From Saprospiraceae bacterium (GTDB taxonomy: Bacteria; Bacteroidota; Bacteroidia; Chitinophagales; Saprospiraceae): DNA of 10,220 bases. Below, piece by piece: positions 6,843 through 10,220 of the stretch. The position numbers and the translations under genes were made by a program. The notes below the pieces were generated by a model that did not search any database, was not told where the DNA came from, and saw only the letters and a program-made list of their open reading frames with translations. Positions within the stretch are counted from its first letter, which is position 1. Each line of letters begins with the position of its first letter. The stretch is from assembly GCA_023300255.1 (NCBI GenBank), contig JALZWC010000906.1, forward strand, positions 1 to 10,220, written 5' to 3'.

Positions 6843-7517
6843 ATGATTTATCTTCTATTAAGATTATTATTTTTTATAGCCTTAGGCACCTTTTGCATAA
6901 AGTTGTTTCATCAACTGATTTCAAATTTTCAACCCAGTGGTAATAAAATTGTTAATGACCTAAAGTCATTAAAAAAAGAGGTCGAAGAATGGCCAAAGAA
7001 TCTAGTACCTTGGAGTAAAGAAGAAATGGAGTTATTATCTTTTGAACAAATGCACCAAGAGATAAAGAAAGGTTTATCAAAAAATGCAAAAGGTATTTTC
7101 ACTTCTGTCTACCATGAACCATTATTGATTTATAATTATAAACAATATTTGTCTCGTGGTGTCAATGCTTTATTATATGCTCGTACCTCCAAGCACGAAT
7201 TTGCCTACCGTATCAACAAAAAAGAAGTCATTATCAGTATAGATAATGAATATGCGGGGGTGCTTAAAGAAGATGGTAAATTATACGGAGGCGAAAAAAA
7301 TAGTTTGATTGCAGAAATCAATAGAGATGATACTTTAGATTTACATCCAGTAAAAATTGGAACTAAAGAAGTTGGGCGAGTAGTAAACGCTAGTAAATCA
7401 GCTGTCCCAAATCCTCGGGCATTTAAATTGGTAGGTCCGTTAGAAGAAAAAGAAGAAGAGGTTTTTCTTTCATTAGCAATTTTAGAAATGGTGACGGAGT
7501 CTTTTAAGGCATCATAA
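6843..7517 (+). CDS. Single-pass membrane protein of unknown function
   Basis: I do not recognise this 224-residue protein. Residues 2-26 form one hydrophobic segment with little charge, a likely N-terminal membrane anchor or uncleaved signal. A short charged region (about 36-50, LKSLKKEVEEW) may be a small coiled coil. The C-terminal 130 residues look beta-rich, with alternating hydrophobic residues and glycine-turn motifs (VLKEDGKLYGGEKNSLIAEI, then VKIGTKEVGRVVN), faintly recalling the tandem strands of LURP-one/scramblase-like folds, but I cannot confirm that. The end has an acidic EEKEEEV run followed by a helix. ATG 6843 is the only sensible start and lies about 50 bases after the predicted transcription start. 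It follows the lipoprotein gene on the same strand by 171 bases and converges with the T9SS protein gene. Confidence 0.65.
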   Translation: MIYLLLRLLFFIALGTFCIKLFHQLISNFQPSGNKIVNDLKSLKKEVEEWPKNLVPWSKEEMELLSFEQMHQEIKKGLSKNAKGIFTSVYHEPLLIYNYKQYLSRGVNALLYARTSKHEFAYRINKKEVIISIDNEYAGVLKEDGKLYGGEKNSLIAEINRDDTLDLHPVKIGTKEVGRVVNASKSAVPNPRAFKLVGPLEEKEEEVFLSLAILEMVTESFKAS

Positions 7518-7548
7518 ATTAATCGCTCTGTGACTAGGACTTAAGCGC

Positions 7549-7670
7549 TTGGACAAAATTAAACATATTTTTTTAACCACATAGGTACATAGGCCACATA
7601 GAGAATAACATCTATGTGACCTATGTACCTATGTGGTTAAAAAAATCTATTGTCCTTTATTTTTGTCCAA
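7549..7670. repeat. 122-bp near-perfect nested inverted repeat between convergent genes
   Basis: The inner arms 7567-7602 and 7611-7646 match in 35 of 36 positions around an eight-base loop. Outside them, 7549-7563 and 7656-7670 match in 14 of 15, separated from the inner stem by 3 and 9 unpaired bases. The inner arms are themselves built from ACATAGG repeats and end in runs of T on the left and A on the right. Read in either direction, the stem is followed by a U run, so it would work as a bidirectional terminator for the genes at 6843-7517 and 7678-10220. Its length is well beyond an ordinary terminator, so it may be a non-coding repeat element used as one. Confidence 0.85.
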
Positions 7671-7677
7671 CTACTTA

Positions 7678-10220
7678 TTATCGAACTAATAACATCTTCT
7701 TTGATCTAGTACCAAAATCGGTAATCAACTGATAATAGATTAAGCCCTTTGTTTCTGCAAGATCTTCAATGACTATATGATTTGTTCCTGCTGCTCCGTA
7801 TTCCTTAAAGCGTTTAATTATTCTTCCTGTATTATCTCTTAATACTAATTCCACTTCACTCTTTCCTGGCAGATAAAAACCTATAGTAGTTTCACTACTA
7901 AAAGGGTTCGGCTCATTTTGAAATAAGTCCAAAGTTTTCGATCCTTTTAAAAACTCCTTTTCCGTATCAATCGAAAGTAAGCCTGTTCTATTTCCTATTT
8001 CCTCATTCTGCAAAGAACCCATCGACGTGCAATCATTTACCTCCATTCTAATTACTCCATTTTCTACCATAGCTATACATCCATTACTATCAACAATTGA
8101 TACTAAAAAATAGTTAGTCACTTTGGTTGGTCGTACAGTTATTGGTGTTCCACTCTCATAATCCGATAAAGAATAGGTATTGAAGATATCTGTGATTAAC
8201 AATTTATAAGGAGCACTTCCTCCTTCGATATTTAACATTAATTGTCCTGGCTCTCCCTTACAAACATTCGAGGTACCCGTGAAAGCTACTGTAATTAATG
8301 GCGTATCATCCGCTAACGTTTGCTGCAAACCTACAGATAAGCAATCTCCTAATTGCACTTTTATATCCGTATAAAATCCAGCAGCTAAGCCTGAAAAAGT
8401 ATGCGTTCCAATATCTGTTGTAGTAATTGAATATGGTGTTACTTGACGATTATGAACGGTATAAGAAAGTAAATAATTTTGGTTCGGTTTCAAATTCTTT
8501 AATTGAATTGTACCATTTTCCAAACAAGGACTAGGCGGTATAACCAATCCTATTTCAGGTTTTGGCTCTTCATCAATTGTAATAGTAATACGTGCAAGAT
8601 CACTTTCACAACCGTTAACCGTTTGGCTCACCCACAGATGGTATCGACCTACTAGCTCCACAGTTGGTTGAGGCATAACGACTGTTCCTCTACCCCCCGT
8701 AGGCACAACATACCAACGCAAATTATCTCCTGCTACATTAAGTGGCACAGTGGTTTCCCCTTGACAATAAGTAACAGATTCAACAATTGGTGGGCTAGGT
8801 TGATCACTACCTATTGTTACATTAATCCTTGCACGAGCACTTTCACAATTGTCTATTTCTTGGCTCACCCAATAAGTTGTTATACCTGCCACATCTGTAC
8901 TTGGTACAGGAGCCACAGGACTACCTATTCCTCCATTCTCAGAGGTATACCACAATACCTTAGTACCTTCAACACTTAATGCTGTAGCAACTGCTCCAAT
9001 GCAATAGTTCACAGGAGTAACAAATGGTGGCGCTGTTTGCTCTTGTATGATTACATTAATCATAGCACGTGCGCTTTCACAATTGTCTATTTCTTGGCTC
9101 ACCCAATAAGTTGTTATACCTGCCACATCTGTACTTGGTACAGGAGGTATAGGGCTACTGGTTCCTCCGTTTTCAGAAGTATACCATAATAAATTGTTAC
9201 CCATTGCACTTAGCGGTGTAAGCACTACTGAATTTTGACAATACCTAATATCATTAGTGATCGGAGGCATAGATTCCTGTACACTGATAGTGACTTGTCC
9301 TATATTTTCCTCCCCAATAAATGTACATCCATTACTATCTTCTAAAGAAGATATTGAATAAGTTCTAGTAGTATCGGTTATGACTGGAATTATTGTCCCA
9401 CTTATATACGATGGAAAATTAATGATGCTAGCACCCTCTCTTAAAGTCAAGTTATATGGATTAGCACCATTCTCAATTACGATCCGAATACTAGACGTAT
9501 CCCCTTTACAAATAGTCCTACTTTCACTAAAAGAAACCATTAAATTACAAAGCGCTGGTGTCAATTCCACTTCTAAATTACTTGACGATTCCCCATCTAA
9601 TACCACTCTAATGCGAGTATAGTTTCCAGCTGATAAATCAGTAATTATATAATTACCTGTTGCATCTGTAGTAATGGTAGTTGTAACTGTGTTTCCATTT
9701 ATATTATAAATTAGTGTATAAATAGTATTGGCTAAAAGATCCGTCAATTGAATACTTCCATTAGCAGCATTCGTAGGTGGAACAATAAGACCTAGTCCTA
9801 TAGAAACCCGCTCTCTAACCGTAACATTGAGAGGTATTCTATCACTTTCGCAATTGTCAATCATTTGGCTTACCCAAAAGGTTTGTATACCAAGTATACT
9901 CGTATTTGGTGTCGGTATCGTACTAGTTCCATCATTACTAGTGGCCGTAGTATACCAACGTAATTGATTGCCAAATGCCATGAGCGGCATTACCGTTTCA
10001 TTTAAAAAATAATCAACATCAATAACACCCGGTACAGGAGGTCTCGGAATATTAAACACTAATGATCTGGCGCGTTCACTTTCACAGCCGTTTATTGTTT
10101 GGCTTACAAAATAGGTCTGAATACCTATCGTATCAGGATTAGAATTTATCGTATTCACAGCACTTCCTCCTGTCAATGAACTATACCATAATAAATCCTC
10201 TCCTTCTGCTGTTAAGAGAA
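7678..10220 (-). CDS. C-terminal part of a T9SS-secreted protein with Ig_7 (CHU_C-associated) repeats; start outside the window
   Basis: The reading frame stays open to the window edge, so the N-terminus and signal peptide lie beyond 10220; the TTG at 10174-10176 is inside a repeat and is not the start. Five Ig_7-like units are visible, each with WY near the middle, a TYWVSQ/TFWVSQ strand and a closing NCES or GCES: 10045-10220 (partial), 9814-10044, 9040-9273, 8806-9039 and 8566-8805. Between and after them come two copies of a two-domain block starting GLIVPP and containing CKG plus DSNGC: 9274-9813 and 8035-8565. The end (about 7681-7935) is a type A T9SS sorting domain: FQNEPNPFSSETTIGFYLP, then GRIIKRF and a final KKMLLVR. 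The protein should cross the outer membrane through T9SS and be released or anchored at the surface. Its role, such as adhesion or matrix building, cannot be read from this part. Confidence 0.92.
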   Translation of the reverse strand, partial: LLTAEGEDLLWYSSLTGGSAVNTINSNPDTIGIQTYFVSQTINGCESERARSLVFNIPRPPVPGVIDVDYFLNETVMPLMAFGNQLRWYTTATSNDGTSTIPTPNTSILGIQTFWVSQMIDNCESDRIPLNVTVRERVSIGLGLIVPPTNAANGSIQLTDLLANTIYTLIYNINGNTVTTTITTDATGNYIITDLSAGNYTRIRVVLDGESSSNLEVELTPALCNLMVSFSESRTICKGDTSSIRIVIENGANPYNLTLREGASIINFPSYISGTIIPVITDTTRTYSISSLEDSNGCTFIGEENIGQVTISVQESMPPITNDIRYCQNSVVLTPLSAMGNNLLWYTSENGGTSSPIPPVPSTDVAGITTYWVSQEIDNCESARAMINVIIQEQTAPPFVTPVNYCIGAVATALSVEGTKVLWYTSENGGIGSPVAPVPSTDVAGITTYWVSQEIDNCESARARINVTIGSDQPSPPIVESVTYCQGETTVPLNVAGDNLRWYVVPTGGRGTVVMPQPTVELVGRYHLWVSQTVNGCESDLARITITIDEEPKPEIGLVIPPSPCLENGTIQLKNLKPNQNYLLSYTVHNRQVTPYSITTTDIGTHTFSGLAAGFYTDIKVQLGDCLSVGLQQTLADDTPLITVAFTGTSNVCKGEPGQLMLNIEGGSAPYKLLITDIFNTYSLSDYESGTPITVRPTKVTNYFLVSIVDSNGCIAMVENGVIRMEVNDCTSMGSLQNEEIGNRTGLLSIDTEKEFLKGSKTLDLFQNEPNPFSSETTIGFYLPGKSEVELVLRDNTGRIIKRFKEYGAAGTNHIVIEDLAETKGLIYYQLITDFGTRSKKMLLVR
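8840..9146 (-). repeat. 73-base exact direct repeat inside the T9SS protein gene
   Basis: Bases 8840-8912 and 9074-9146 are identical over 73 positions and lie exactly 234 bases (78 codons) apart, so they fall at the same place in two neighbouring Ig_7 units. Sequence on both sides diverges at once, including at silent positions. This points to a recent unit duplication partly overwritten by mutation, or gene conversion between units. Confidence 0.9.

Noticed and set aside
8668..8979. 103-codon plus-strand frame inside the T9SS protein gene
   Set aside because: It runs antisense through the Ig_7 repeats and its composition follows from them.
10174..10176. TTG as start codon of the repeat protein
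   Set aside because: The frame stays open upstream to the window edge and the residues before it (LLTAEGEDLLWYSS) continue the Ig_7 repeat, so the true start is outside.

Overview
The window looks like a chromosomal segment of a low-GC Bacteroidota. Three things point there: a large secreted protein built from CHU_C-associated Ig-like (Ig_7) repeats and ending in a type A type IX secretion (T9SS) sorting domain; a candidate promoter of the Bacteroidota form TTTG-N21-TAnnTTTG; and gene starts that mostly lack a Shine-Dalgarno sequence. A Saprospiria-type lineage is possible, but that is only an impression.

Layout: 1-315 holds no gene I can support. 316-1770 (+) encodes a beta-CASP metallo-beta-lactamase-fold RNase-like protein. 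1771-2092 is non-coding with two adjacent strong hairpins that share a core. 2093-2611 (+) is a WbuC-type cupin. 2612-2753, between convergent genes, holds a long hairpin and short direct repeats. 2754-5107 (-) is the ferrous iron uptake operon feoA-feoB, the two genes overlapping by 19 bp. 5108-5513 is a divergent control region with two operator-like repeats 22 bp apart and an isolated match to the complement of the 16S rRNA 3' end. 5514-6671 (+) is an SH3b-domain lipoprotein and 6843-7517 (+) a small single-pass membrane protein of unknown function. 7518-7677, again between convergent genes, is mostly one long near-perfect inverted repeat. 7678 to the window end (-) is the C-terminal part of the T9SS-exported repeat protein, whose start lies beyond the window.

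Apart from feoA-feoB the genes look like separate transcription units and do not form one pathway. No phage, transposase, CRISPR, toxin-antitoxin or defence system is visible. The most unusual material is the set of long intergenic hairpins and the recent internal duplication in the T9SS protein gene. I found no clear evidence of a new multi-gene system.
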